Source of the DNA: Hyphomicrobiales bacterium | GTDB lineage: Bacteria; Pseudomonadota; Alphaproteobacteria; Rhizobiales; JACESI01 | Reading direction: 5' to 3' | DNA length: 64,000 bases | NCBI GenBank assembly: GCA_013911885.1 | Contig: JACESI010000003.1 | Location: forward strand, 124,001 to 188,000 | Shown: positions 26,832-36,196 of the stretch, piece after piece | How the letters are laid out: every line of letters starts with the position of its first letter | Numbering within the stretch: the stretch's first letter is position 1 | Position numbers and translations under genes: made by a program | The notes under the pieces: generated by a model | What the model saw: the letters and a program-made list of their open reading frames with translations, nothing else | Told to the model about the DNA's origin: nothing | Database searches by the model: none

Positions 26832-27215
26832 TTATTCGCCGAAGACTGCTTCGATCTTGCCTTTGAGCGTCTGTGCGTTGAAAGGCTTCACGATATAGTT
26901 GTTTACGCCAGCTTTTTTAGCGGCGATGACGTTTTCTGTCTTGGATTCGGCTGTCACCATGATGAATGGTGTCTTCGACAGGGCGGAATCACTGCGAACC
27001 TGTTTCAGAAGCTCGTAGCCGGTCATCGGTTCCATGTTCCAGTCGGAAATCACGAGACCGAATTTCTGATTTTTCATCTTGGCCAGCGCCTCTGTGCCGT
27101 CTGCGGCATCGTCAACATTTTCAAAGCCGAGCTGTTTCAGCAGGTTCCGGATAATGCGAACCATGGTTTTATAATCATCGACAACCAAAACTGGCATAGA
27201 CAAATCGAGTGCCAT
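26832..27215 (-). CDS. CheY-like single-domain response regulator
   Basis: A 127-residue stand-alone receiver domain. All active-site residues are present: acidic pair Asp13/Asp14 (VLVVDD), phosphoacceptor Asp58 (VISDWNM), Thr88 (MVTAES) and Lys110 (VKPF). It closely resembles chemotaxis CheY proteins, including the DWNMEPMTGYELL helix. The start at 27215 has ggag upstream. The neighbouring CheZ-like phosphatase gene supports a role in motility or another CheA-type phosphorelay, but no histidine kinase lies in the window. Confidence 0.88.
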   Translation of the reverse strand: MALDLSMPVLVVDDYKTMVRIIRNLLKQLGFENVDDAADGTEALAKMKNQKFGLVISDWNMEPMTGYELLKQVRSDSALSKTPFIMVTAESKTENVIAAKKAGVNNYIVKPFNAQTLKGKIEAVFGE

Positions 27216-27479
27216 TGGAGTACTCCACACGTTAATTGAGGGAACAATTCTTGCTCCCATCCCCATAGATTGCAGGACGAGCCGCAACATGAGGCGACCA
27301 TAGTCAGGCGATTTGAAGAGACGGTTAATTGAGCCGTTAAGGCGACGAAAAAGTGCCGGTGCGCTTGTGGAAAGAGAATTTATGATAAACATGCCGTTAA
27401 TCGATGGGGCGAGATTTCGGGGCCGTTCAGCACGATTGCAAGCCCCGCGCCGCTCCAGCGCCGATAAGCAGTTCTGCTG

Positions 27480-28529
27480 ATGACCGTCGAGAAGGAAAAG
27501 GCCTTTGGCAAAGCGTCGTCCTTCCGGGTGATTTCCAATCTTCTGACAGCAGAAGAGGAGGTGGGCGCGGACGGGTTTTTGTCGCTACAGGCGGGCGTTG
27601 TCGCAATCGGCAATTTCGATGGCGTGCACCGGGGCCACCGTGTCGTCCTCGACACCGCGCGTCGGCTTGCTGAGCAGAACGGCGGTCCGATGCCCGCCGT
27701 CGCCATGACATTCGAGCCTCATCCGCGCACGGTTTTCAACCCCGCCGCCCCGGTTTTCCGCCTCACGCCGCCCGGGGTCAAGGCGCGGCTTTTCGATGCC
27801 CTTGACCTTGATGGCATGGCGATCGTGCCTTTCGACCGGGACTTCTCGCAAATGCGGGCGGAAAGTTTTGTGACCGAACTTCTCGTGGCGCGGCTCAGGG
27901 TCGCCCATGTCGTGGTCGGCTATGACTTCCATTTCGGCAAGGGTCGTGAGGGGTCTTCGGAGTTTCTGATTGGCATGGGCAAGCGCCACGGCTTTGGCGT
28001 CAGCGTCGTCCCGGCGCAGAAGAATGCGAATGGGGACCTCGTCTTTTCCTCCTCCGCGACCCGCGATTGCCTGCGTGAGGGCGACGCGGCCGGGGCGGCT
28101 GCCATTCTCGGCTATCGCTATTTCGTTACAGGAACGGTCATCCATGGCGAGAAACGCGGGCGCGACCTCGGCTATCCCACGGCAAACATGGCACTTGCTC
28201 CCGACAACGGACTTTGCCATGGAATTTATGCCGTGCGGGCACGGGTGGATGGCGCGGTCATTCCGGGGGTTGCAAGTTATGGCCGCCGCCCGACCTTCGA
28301 CAATGGCGCGCCGCTTCTCGAGACCTTCCTGTTTGATTTTTCCGGTGATCTTTATGGCAAGGCAATTGAGATCGTCTTCGTGAAATATCTGCGCGGTGAA
28401 GCGAAATTCGACAGTCTGGAGGCGCTGATTGTCCAGATGGATGCGGACAGCCGCGAGGCACGCCTGGTGCTCGAACAGGCAGGCGAGGGCACGAAACTTG
28501 ACGCAGCCCTTGATGCGCGCGCGATCTAG
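27480..28529 (+). CDS. ribF: Bifunctional riboflavin kinase / FAD synthetase
   Basis: A 349-residue enzyme converting riboflavin to FMN and FAD. The N-terminal nucleotidyltransferase domain has IGNFDGVHRGH (about residues 42-53) and MTFEPHPR. The C-terminal riboflavin kinase domain has KRGRDLGYPTANM, and ends with an acidic helical tail. It lies directly before ileS on the same strand, an arrangement common in bacteria. Confidence 0.93.
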   Translation: MTVEKEKAFGKASSFRVISNLLTAEEEVGADGFLSLQAGVVAIGNFDGVHRGHRVVLDTARRLAEQNGGPMPAVAMTFEPHPRTVFNPAAPVFRLTPPGVKARLFDALDLDGMAIVPFDRDFSQMRAESFVTELLVARLRVAHVVVGYDFHFGKGREGSSEFLIGMGKRHGFGVSVVPAQKNANGDLVFSSSATRDCLREGDAAGAAAILGYRYFVTGTVIHGEKRGRDLGYPTANMALAPDNGLCHGIYAVRARVDGAVIPGVASYGRRPTFDNGAPLLETFLFDFSGDLYGKAIEIVFVKYLRGEAKFDSLEALIVQMDADSREARLVLEQAGEGTKLDAALDARAI

Positions 28530-28601
28530 CGGCATTTCCGCTTTATCTCTTAACCGCCGGTTGCTAAACAGCCTCACCCTTTCAAGCTTCCCGAGTGTGC
28601 G

Positions 28602-31529
28602 ATGAGCGACCAGAAAACGTCTGACAATCCGTCACCAAACGTTGACTATTCCGATACCCTGTTCCTGCCGAAGACCGACTTTCCGATGCGCGCAGGCCTG
28701 CCGGAAAAGGAGCCGCAGATTCTGGCCCGCTGGCAAAAGCAGGAGATCTACAAAACCCTGCGCCAGCAATCGAAAGGCCGCGAAAAATTCGTGCTGCATG
28801 ATGGACCGCCCTATGCCAACGGCAACCTTCATATCGGCCATGCGCTTAACAAGATCCTGAAAGACACGATCAATCGATCGTTCCAGATGATGGGCTATGA
28901 CGCGAATTATGTGCCGGGCTGGGATTGCCACGGCCTGCCGATCGAATGGAAGATCGAGGAACAATATCGCGCCAAGGGCAGGAACAAGGACGACGTGCCG
29001 ATCAACGAATTCAGACAGGAATGCCGCGACTTCGCCCAACACTGGGTCGGCGTTCAGTCGCAAGAGTTCAAGCGCCTCGGCATCGAGGGCGATTTCGAGC
29101 GGCCTTATCTCACCATGAATTTCGAGGCCGAGGCGCATATCGCGAACGAACTGATGAAATTCGCGACAACCGGCCAGCTCTATCGTGGCTCAAAGCCAAT
29201 CATGTGGTCGGTCGTCGAACGCACGGCGCTCGCGGAAGCCGAGATCGAATATCAGACGGTGGAAAGCGACACGGTCTGGGTGAAGTTCCCGGTTCGAGCT
29301 GGAAAAACAGATGATCTGGCGTTAGCTGGCGCCTCCGTCGTCATCTGGACGACAACCCCCTGGACCGTCCCCGGCAATCGGGCGGTCTGTTATTCCTCGA
29401 AAATCAGCTACGGATTATATAGAGTAACTGGTGCTGAAAATGCCTTCGGCCCGCAGCCAAACGAACTCTTCGTCTTTGCCGACAAGCTGGCCGAAGACGC
29501 CTTTACCAAAGCCAAACTCACTTACAACCGACTGCGCCAAGTCGCGGCTGAGGAACTCGCCGGCCTTTCACTCGACCACCCGCTGGCGGGTTACGCGGGC
29601 GGTTACGACTTTCTTGTTCCGATGCTCGACGGCGATCATGTGACCGACGATGCAGGCACCGGCTTCGTCCATACCGCACCGGGCCATGGCCGCGATGACT
29701 TTGAAATCTGGGTGTCGAAACGCATTGAAGTGGAAGCGCGGGGCATCGATGCGTCAATCCCCTTCACGGTTGATGATGCGGGATTTTACACCAAGGACGC
29801 ACCAGGTTTTGAGGGCGCGCGGGTGATTGATGACAGCGGCAAGAAGGGCGACGCCAATGACCGCATCATCAAGGCGCTGATCGCGGCTGACAAACTCTTC
29901 GCCCGCGGTCGTCTCAAGCACGAATATCCGCATTCCTGGCGCTCGAAAAAGCCGATCATCTTCCGCAACACGCCGCAATGGTTCGTTTATATGGATAAGG
30001 ACGACGTCTGCAAAAATGGCAGCTTGCGCCAGACCGCGCTTGATGCCATCGACGCCACCCGCTTCGTGCCCGCCGCCGGTCAGAACCGGCTTCGCGGCAT
30101 GATCGAACAGCGCCCGGACTGGGTGCTGTCAAGGCAGCGCGCCTGGGGCGTACCGATTTCGGTCTTTGTCGATGAGAACGGCAATGTCCTGAAAAGCGAC
30201 AAGGTCAATGCCGCGATCTTCGCAGCCTTCAAGGCGGAAGGCGCGGATGCCTGGTATGCCGAGGGCGCGAAAGAGCGGTTTTTTGCCGCCGATCCGTCGG
30301 TTGATCCCGCCCAGTGGCAGAAGGTGAACGATATTCTCGATGTCTGGTTCGATTCAGGCTCGACCCACGCCTTCTGTCTGGAACAGCGCGAGGATCTGAA
30401 ATGGCCGGCCGATGTCTATCTCGAGGGCTCGGACCAGCATCGCGGCTGGTTCCATTCCTCGCTGCTGGAAAGTTGCGGCACCAGAGGCCGCGCGCCTTAT
30501 GAAACGGTCATCACGCACGGCTTCACCATGGATGAGCAAGGCCGCAAAATGTCGAAATCCCTCGGCAATGTCACGGCACCGCAGGAGATCATCCGGGAGT
30601 TTGGCGCGGATATTCTGCGTTTGTGGGTCGTCAACACCGATTATGCCGATGATCAGCGCATCGGCAAGGAAATCATCAAGACCAATGTCGACGCCTATCG
30701 CCGACTGCGCAATACCGTGCGCTGGATGCTCGGCACCCTCGCTCATTATGACGGCGGCAAACCGGCTGACATGCCGGAACTCGAGCGCTACATGCTGCAC
30801 CGGCTTGCGGAAACCGAGGCTGTCGTCCTCAAGGCTTATCGCGATTTCGATTTCAAAAAGGCCTTCAACGCTGTCTTCAACCTGATGAACAGCGATATGT
30901 CATCCTTCTATTTCGACATTCGCAAGGATGCGCTTTATTGCGATCCGCTCTCATCGACACGCCGTCTTGCCGCGCTTTATGTGGTTGACCACCTGTACCG
31001 CGCCACCGTGACATGGCTCGCGCCGATGCTGCCTTTCACCATGGATGAGGCATGGATAAGCCGCTATGGCGAGGGCGCAGCTTCAATCCATCTCGAAGGT
31101 TTTGCCGAAATTGGCTCGGAACTTCTTGATCCCGCAATCGCGGCGCGCTGGGAAAAAATCCGCAAGGTGCGCCGCGTCGTCACCGGCGCGCTTGAAATCG
31201 CACGCGCGGAAAAGCGGATCGGTTCGTCCCTCGAGGCAGCGCCGCGTGTTTTCATTAGCGATGGGGCGCTTGCTGCGGCACTCGATTCTGTGGACGATTT
31301 CGATGATCTCTGCATCACGAGCGCGATCAGCGTCGTAAGCAGCGATGGACCGCAGAAAGCCTTCCGCATGGATGAGATTGCAGGCGTCGCCGTTGAGGTG
31401 GAGCGGGCCGAGGGACGCAAATGCGCCCGTTCCTGGCGGATTTCGAAAGATGTCGGTCTTGATGCGGACTACCCCGATATCACCCCGCGTGACGCGCAGG
31501 CCATGCGCGAGCGGGCAGGGACGCGGTGA
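28602..31529 (+). CDS. ileS: Isoleucine-tRNA ligase
   Basis: A 975-residue class I isoleucyl-tRNA synthetase. The HIGH motif is in [18 protein letters not shown] and KMSKS is in [10 protein letters not shown]. The editing domain includes [11 protein letters not shown]. In the C-terminal region that carries a zinc finger in many bacterial IleRS, the sequence reads [19 protein letters not shown] then TPRDAQAM. The expected second and third cysteines are therefore replaced and zinc binding is unlikely. A patch at about 29295-29450 uses rare codons (TTA, AGA, GTA). Confidence 0.95.
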   Translation: MSDQKTSDNPSPNVDYSDTLFLPKTDFPMRAGLPEKEPQILARWQKQEIYKTLRQQSKGREKFVLHDGPPYANGNLHIGHALNKILKDTINRSFQMMGYDANYVPGWDCHGLPIEWKIEEQYRAKGRNKDDVPINEFRQECRDFAQHWVGVQSQEFKRLGIEGDFERPYLTMNFEAEAHIANELMKFATTGQLYRGSKPIMWSVVERTALAEAEIEYQTVESDTVWVKFPVRAGKTDDLALAGASVVIWTTTPWTVPGNRAVCYSSKISYGLYRVTGAENAFGPQPNELFVFADKLAEDAFTKAKLTYNRLRQVAAEELAGLSLDHPLAGYAGGYDFLVPMLDGDHVTDDAGTGFVHTAPGHGRDDFEIWVSKRIEVEARGIDASIPFTVDDAGFYTKDAPGFEGARVIDDSGKKGDANDRIIKALIAADKLFARGRLKHEYPHSWRSKKPIIFRNTPQWFVYMDKDDVCKNGSLRQTALDAIDATRFVPAAGQNRLRGMIEQRPDWVLSRQRAWGVPISVFVDENGNVLKSDKVNAAIFAAFKAEGADAWYAEGAKERFFAADPSVDPAQWQKVNDILDVWFDSGSTHAFCLEQREDLKWPADVYLEGSDQHRGWFHSSLLESCGTRGRAPYETVITHGFTMDEQGRKMSKSLGNVTAPQEIIREFGADILRLWVVNTDYADDQRIGKEIIKTNVDAYRRLRNTVRWMLGTLAHYDGGKPADMPELERYMLHRLAETEAVVLKAYRDFDFKKAFNAVFNLMNSDMSSFYFDIRKDALYCDPLSSTRRLAALYVVDHLYRATVTWLAPMLPFTMDEAWISRYGEGAASIHLEGFAEIGSELLDPAIAARWEKIRKVRRVVTGALEIARAEKRIGSSLEAAPRVFISDGALAAALDSVDDFDDLCITSAISVVSSDGPQKAFRMDEIAGVAVEVERAEGRKCARSWRISKDVGLDADYPDITPRDAQAMRERAGTR

Positions 31530-31788
31530 AACCGGCAATGAACAACCGATAAGGCACTCAATTTGCAGGCGCGCGGGAATTGATGCGGCCGGAGTTAACC
31601 GGTATGGTGCGCCGCGCAGTCCGTGTTATCCTTTGCCGCCTGTTACACTCTGCAAAGTCACAAAGCTGCCACTTTTGCGGTCTGTTTACAGGCCACCAAA
31701 GGGATCGTGACAGATACTTATTGCTCCAAGCCTAAAGGGGCTGATTGGATTACGCTTGCAGTTCCCGTTTACAGGTAATGAGGTTTTT

Positions 31789-32358
31789 TTGATCAAGAAT
31801 ATCACCATTGTCCGATCGGTCGGCGCTTTCGTGCTCAGCCTTCTGGTTTCCGGATGTGCCGTTAACACAACCACCTATGGCACCGGCAAGTCGGTTGAAA
31901 GCGGCCTAGGACAGGACCTGACCAGAATTATGACCTTTGGCAGAGTGAATAGCGAAAAGAACAGAGACATCACCTACCGCGAACGCAGCGCCCTTGTGAT
32001 CCCGTCTCAGGAACAATTGCAGGTTCTGCCGCCGCCGGGATCCGCTCGCATTCAGGCGCCCGCTGACGGCACTTTGGTGGACGGGCAGCCGGTCACTGCG
32101 ACAACCGGATCCGGTACATCCGTAACGCTGAAGGAGCTGGAAGCCTCGCAGAAAGTGCCGGGTTTCAAGCGTCGCAACCAAAAGAGCCTGCTCGGCGCAG
32201 TCGGCCTTGGCAAGTCAAAGTCCGAGGATCTGAGCGGCAATCGCCTGATCGACGTGCCACAGGAATATCGCACGGTTGATTCGAGCGCCCCGGCTGCCGA
32301 TGTCGACGAGCTTCTTGGCAAGAAGAAAAAGAAGAAAAAGAAATTCGGCATATTTTAA
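31789..32358 (+). CDS. Small lipoprotein with polylysine C-terminus
   Basis: A 189-residue predicted lipoprotein of unknown function. The signal MIKNITIVRSVGAFVLSLL ends in lipobox LVSGC. The mature part is polar and probably extended, and the end reads eight Lys in a row followed by FGIF. The TTG at 31789 is chosen as start because atgagg precedes it with good spacing and it gives a normal lipoprotein signal; the frame is open to 31756. The basic tail could contact peptidoglycan, DNA or anionic lipid, which is inference. Confidence 0.7.
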   Translation: MIKNITIVRSVGAFVLSLLVSGCAVNTTTYGTGKSVESGLGQDLTRIMTFGRVNSEKNRDITYRERSALVIPSQEQLQVLPPPGSARIQAPADGTLVDGQPVTATTGSGTSVTLKELEASQKVPGFKRRNQKSLLGAVGLGKSKSEDLSGNRLIDVPQEYRTVDSSAPAADVDELLGKKKKKKKKFGIF

Positions 32359-32387
32359 GGCAGGATGAAATCCGGAGGGCCGCGCAA

Positions 32388-32846
32388 TCACACCCGTCGG
32401 GTTCGGAAGAATTCTTTGAGCAGTGCACTGCACTCCGCCTCATGAAATCCGGTATAGACTTCGGGTCGGTGATGGCAGGTGGGCAGGCCGAAAAAGCGCG
32501 CCCCGTTCTCAATGGCCCCGCCTTTCTCATCCGCAGCACCGTAATAGACCCGGCGCAGCCGCGCCTGCGAAATTGCGCCAGCGCACATGGTGCAAGGCTC
32601 CAGCGTCACATAAAGATCGCAATCTGACAATCGCTCGGAACCAAGCGCGCGCGCGGCCTTGCGGATCACGACTTGTTCGGCATGGCCGGTCGGATCAGGC
32701 ATTACGACGACGCGGTTTCCGCTGCGCGCAACCACCTTGCCATTGCGCACGATAACCGCCCCGACCGGCACATCGCCGCGCTCCGCAGCAAGGCGCGCCT
32801 CTTTGAGGGCGATCTCCATAAAGGTCGGTTTCCGCTTGCCGGTCAT
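32388..32846 (-). CDS. tadA: tRNA-specific adenosine deaminase
   Basis: A 152-residue zinc-dependent deaminase that converts A34 to inosine in tRNA-Arg(ACG). The cytidine-deaminase-like motifs are clear: HAEQV (zinc His and catalytic Glu) and PCTMCAGAI (zinc Cys pair). Length and FHEAECSALLKEFFRTRR at the C-terminus fit TadA. It is convergent with the lipoprotein gene and divergent from rluB. Confidence 0.93.
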   Translation of the reverse strand: MTGKRKPTFMEIALKEARLAAERGDVPVGAVIVRNGKVVARSGNRVVVMPDPTGHAEQVVIRKAARALGSERLSDCDLYVTLEPCTMCAGAISQARLRRVYYGAADEKGGAIENGARFFGLPTCHHRPEVYTGFHEAECSALLKEFFRTRRV

Positions 32847-32890
32847 AAACTGTTCTTTGCGTTATCCCTAGTCTTTGATATTCCGGTCAG

Positions 32891-34216
32891 ATGGACAAAC
32901 CAAGCAAAAACCAGAAGAACAGAAAACCAGCCTCTGGCGGGGTACCTGCGACATCGACAAATGCCGATCCGGCCTTTACCGACGACAAGCCGGAGCGGAT
33001 TGCCAAGGTGCTGGCGCGTGCCGGCCTTTGCTCGCGACGCGATGCCGAGCGCTGGGTCGAGGCCGGCCGTGTCGAACTCAACGGCAAAATTCTCGACACG
33101 CCCGCAGTCACTGTCGGACCGCGTGACCGTATCTTGGTCGATGGCCAACCCTTGCCGACCCGCGAGCCGACACGCCTTTGGCTCTACAACAAGCCCAGGG
33201 GCCTCGTCACCACAAACCGCGATCCCGAGGGGCGGGCGACAATCTTCGACAGTTTCCCGAAGGACCTGCCGCGGGTGGTGACGATCGGCAGGCTCGATAT
33301 CAATACCGAGGGTCTGATCCTTCTGACCAATGACGGCGGTCTCGCGCGGGTCCTCGAATTGCCGGACACCGGCTGGCTCCGGCGTTACCGCGTCCGCGCC
33401 CACCCGCGCGACCAGAAACAGCGCATCACCCAGGCCGATCTCGACAAGCTCGCCGACGGCGCGGTGGTTGATGGTGTCATTTATGGCGCTGTTGAGGCTA
33501 CCCTCGATCAGGACAAGGGCACGAATCTCTGGCTGACCATCGGGCTCAGGGAGGGCAAGAACCGGGAGGTCAAGAACATTCTCGGTCATCTCGGCCTTGA
33601 TGTGAACCGACTGATCCGCGTGTCCTATGGGCCGTTTCAATTGCATGATCTCAAAGACGGCGAAGTGCGGGAAATCCGCCGCTATATTCTGCGTGATCAG
33701 TTAGGCCCGCGCCTGATTGAGGCATCGGGCGCTGATTTCGAGACGCCGGAAATGCTCGTTGCAAAACCCGAAGCTGCGAAACCGGCGAAAAGAAAAGAGA
33801 CCCCGCGCGAACGCGAAAAGCGCAAGTCCCGTCACTGGAGCGATGAGGAAGGCTTGAGCGCGCGTGAGGGAGCGGGCATCAAAAAGACGCGCGTCAAGAA
33901 AGCTGAAACGCGTGCGGCATCCACGGCCAGGACATCACCGCGCAAGCCCGAACGCCCCGCCGGTCCTGCGCGCGAGGCAGGGCCGCTGCCGGAACGGTCG
34001 CCGTCTTCCAAAAGGGCAGTGAACAGACCATCGACCGGGGCTGCAAAACCGTCAGCCGCCAAGTCGGCATCCGGCAGGCCTTTACGAAGCAGCGCGCCGG
34101 ATAAGCCGAATGGGCCCCGAGGACCGAAAGGACCGGGCGGTCCGGGTGGAGCGGCAGGACCAGGTCGCGGCGCAAAACCCGGGAGAGGAAGCAAGGGTGC
34201 GGATCGTCGGCGGTAA
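32891..34216 (+). CDS. rluB: 23S rRNA pseudouridine synthase (RluB family)
   Basis: A 441-residue RsuA/RluB-type pseudouridine synthase acting on 23S rRNA. An S4 RNA-binding domain (about 35-85, [20 protein letters not shown]) is followed by the catalytic domain with [12 protein letters not shown] (catalytic Asp about residue 136). The core ends near residue 280. The last ~150 residues are a basic, low-complexity tail (Lys/Arg/Ala, then Gly-Pro-Lys repeats) typical of alphaproteobacterial members. The tail's end overlaps the start of rsmD by 20 bp. Confidence 0.9.
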   Translation: MDKPSKNQKNRKPASGGVPATSTNADPAFTDDKPERIAKVLARAGLCSRRDAERWVEAGRVELNGKILDTPAVTVGPRDRILVDGQPLPTREPTRLWLYNKPRGLVTTNRDPEGRATIFDSFPKDLPRVVTIGRLDINTEGLILLTNDGGLARVLELPDTGWLRRYRVRAHPRDQKQRITQADLDKLADGAVVDGVIYGAVEATLDQDKGTNLWLTIGLREGKNREVKNILGHLGLDVNRLIRVSYGPFQLHDLKDGEVREIRRYILRDQLGPRLIEASGADFETPEMLVAKPEAAKPAKRKETPREREKRKSRHWSDEEGLSAREGAGIKKTRVKKAETRAASTARTSPRKPERPAGPAREAGPLPERSPSSKRAVNRPSTGAAKPSAAKSASGRPLRSSAPDKPNGPRGPKGPGGPGGAAGPGRGAKPGRGSKGADRRR

Positions 34217-34787
34217 GGCCCGGGGGCTCGCGCTTGCCACTCCGAAAAGCAACCGGATCCGCCCGACGACGGACCGCACCCGCGAAAGCCTTTTCAATAT
34301 TCTCGCCCATCGGCCGGGTTTCGATCTCAACCGGGCGCGGGTGATTGATCTTTTTGCAGGCACCGGCGCGCTTGGCTTTGAGGCGCTGTCGCGCGGGGCC
34401 GAATTCGCACTCTTCGTTGATGATGGGGTGGAGGCGCAGAGCCTGATCCGCCGCAATATGGAAGCGATGCGGATGAACCGTCAGGCGAAAATTTTCCGCA
34501 GGGATGCGACGAAACTCGGCCCGCGCACGGGCATGGCCCCGTTCACCCTCGCTTTTCTCGATCCGCCCTATGAGCGAGGCCTGGGTGAGCGCGCGCTCAG
34601 TAGCCTCGACGCAGGGCAATGGCTGGCGGCGGATGCGCTTGTGGTTTTCGAGGAGGCTGAAAAAGCCGTGATCGGGTTGCCGGCCAATTTTGATCTCGTC
34701 GATGAGCGGCGCTATGGCGCAAGCATTGTCAGATTCCTTCAATACGCTAGTGTGAAGAAAATCGAAACCGGGGAAGCGCTTCCATGA
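34197..34787 (+). CDS. rsmD: 16S rRNA (guanine966-N2)-methyltransferase
   Basis: A 196-residue SAM-dependent methyltransferase for G966 of 16S rRNA. It starts with [10 protein letters not shown], has SAM motif [19 protein letters not shown] at about 48-65 and the catalytic DPPY motif (FLDPPYERG, about 121). The GTG at 34197 is chosen because the family begins at RIVGG and gagagg lies upstream. The start is inside the rluB tail in another frame, so the two genes are translationally coupled. Confidence 0.92.
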   Translation: MRIVGGKARGLALATPKSNRIRPTTDRTRESLFNILAHRPGFDLNRARVIDLFAGTGALGFEALSRGAEFALFVDDGVEAQSLIRRNMEAMRMNRQAKIFRRDATKLGPRTGMAPFTLAFLDPPYERGLGERALSSLDAGQWLAADALVVFEEAEKAVIGLPANFDLVDERRYGASIVRFLQYASVKKIETGEALP

Positions 34788-36196
34788 TTCAACAATTTCG
34801 CAGGTTCTGCGCCGGTCTGATCGTGTCTCTGTCGGCTTTCGGCGGCTTTGCCGGAGCGGCGGAAAACGCGGATCTCCTGCTTTCGGGACCGCTGTTTCCG
34901 GCCATCGAAACATTCCACCTCGAAAATGGCATGCAGGTCGGCGTCGTGCCGGATGCGCGGGCGACATTCGTGACGCACATGGTGTGGTACCGGGTCGGTG
35001 CCGCGGATGAGGCATCCGGAAAATCCGGCATTGCCCATTTCCTCGAACATCTTTTGTTCAAGGGGACGGAAAAATTCCCCGGCAACGCCATTGACCGGAC
35101 CGTAAAGGCTGTGGGTGGCAACCACAATGCGTTCACGAGTCATGATTACACCGGCTATTTTCAGAAGGTCACGCGCGAGCACCTGCCCTTGATGATGGAA
35201 ATCGAGGCCGACCGGATGATGAATGTCGATTTTAACGCCGCTGATGTCGATGTTGAACGCCAGGTGGTGCTCGAGGAACGGGCGCGGGGGATTGAAACCA
35301 GCCCGCGTGCCCAGCTCTCGGCGGCAATGGACCTCGCGCTGTTCAAGAACCACCCGTATCGCCGCCCGATCATCGGCTGGCGCAATGAGATCGAATCTCT
35401 CAATGTTGATGAGATCCGTGAATTTTACGAGCGTTTCTACACGCCCGCCAACGCGATCCTGATCGTTGCGGGCAATGTCACGCTGGACGAGGTGAAAAGC
35501 CTTGCCGGGAAGGTTTATGCGCCGCTTCAAAACCGCGCACCGGCCTATCAACCGGAACGTCCGCAAGAACCCGACGAACTCCGGATGCGCCAGGTCATCA
35601 CCGTGCGGGACCCGAAGATCACCAATGAGAGCATCACGATCACTTTTCGCGTTCCCTCATTCCGCACGGGGTTGCCGGGCGAGAACGAGGCGATCGACAT
35701 GCTGAGTGAAATTCTAAGCGGCACGACCCGGAGCCGGATCTACAGGGACATGGTGATTGATCGCCAGATTGCGACGTCAGCCGGGGCCTATGCGGGTTCC
35801 GGCGCGCGCGATGATACGACATTCGCGCTCTACGCCACGCCCAAGGGCGAGGTCACGCTTGAGGAAATGGAAAAAGAGCTTTTCGCCGCGATTGACCGTA
35901 TCGCCCGCGACGGTGTTACCAGTGACGAGCTTGACCGCGCCCGCAAGCGGCTTTTTGCCAACGCGATTTATGCTCAGGATAGCGCGAGCGGCCTTGCAAA
36001 TATTCTCGGGCGGACCCTCATTGTCGGCAACCGGCTTGAGGATATCCGCTCCTGGCCGGATCGCCTTCGTGCAATCACACCGGCGCAAATTCAGGCTGTT
36101 GCGGCGAAATTTTTTGATCCGGACAAGGCGGTGATCGGCCTGCTGCGCCGTCCGATCGATTTCGAAACCGCGTCTTTGAAGAAGGATCCCGCATGA
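34784..36196 (+). CDS. Exported M16 zinc peptidase, catalytic partner
   Basis: A 470-residue pitrilysin-family (M16) metallopeptidase with a signal peptide (about residues 1-27). The zinc motif HFLEH is intact (about 84-88) and the downstream Glu is in VVLEERARG. It overlaps rsmD and the next M16 gene by 4 bp each. The pair resembles bacterial M16B heterodimers in which one subunit carries the zinc site and the other the Arg/Tyr pair. Periplasmic action is inferred from the signal. Confidence 0.88.
   Translation: MIQQFRRFCAGLIVSLSAFGGFAGAAENADLLLSGPLFPAIETFHLENGMQVGVVPDARATFVTHMVWYRVGAADEASGKSGIAHFLEHLLFKGTEKFPGNAIDRTVKAVGGNHNAFTSHDYTGYFQKVTREHLPLMMEIEADRMMNVDFNAADVDVERQVVLEERARGIETSPRAQLSAAMDLALFKNHPYRRPIIGWRNEIESLNVDEIREFYERFYTPANAILIVAGNVTLDEVKSLAGKVYAPLQNRAPAYQPERPQEPDELRMRQVITVRDPKITNESITITFRVPSFRTGLPGENEAIDMLSEILSGTTRSRIYRDMVIDRQIATSAGAYAGSGARDDTTFALYATPKGEVTLEEMEKELFAAIDRIARDGVTSDELDRARKRLFANAIYAQDSASGLANILGRTLIVGNRLEDIRSWPDRLRAITPAQIQAVAAKFFDPDKAVIGLLRRPIDFETASLKKDPA

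Noticed and set aside
27300..27330. TTAA-N8-TTAA resembling a CtrA box upstream of the CheY-like gene
   Set aside because: Spacing is 8 instead of 7 bases, so it does not fit the consensus.
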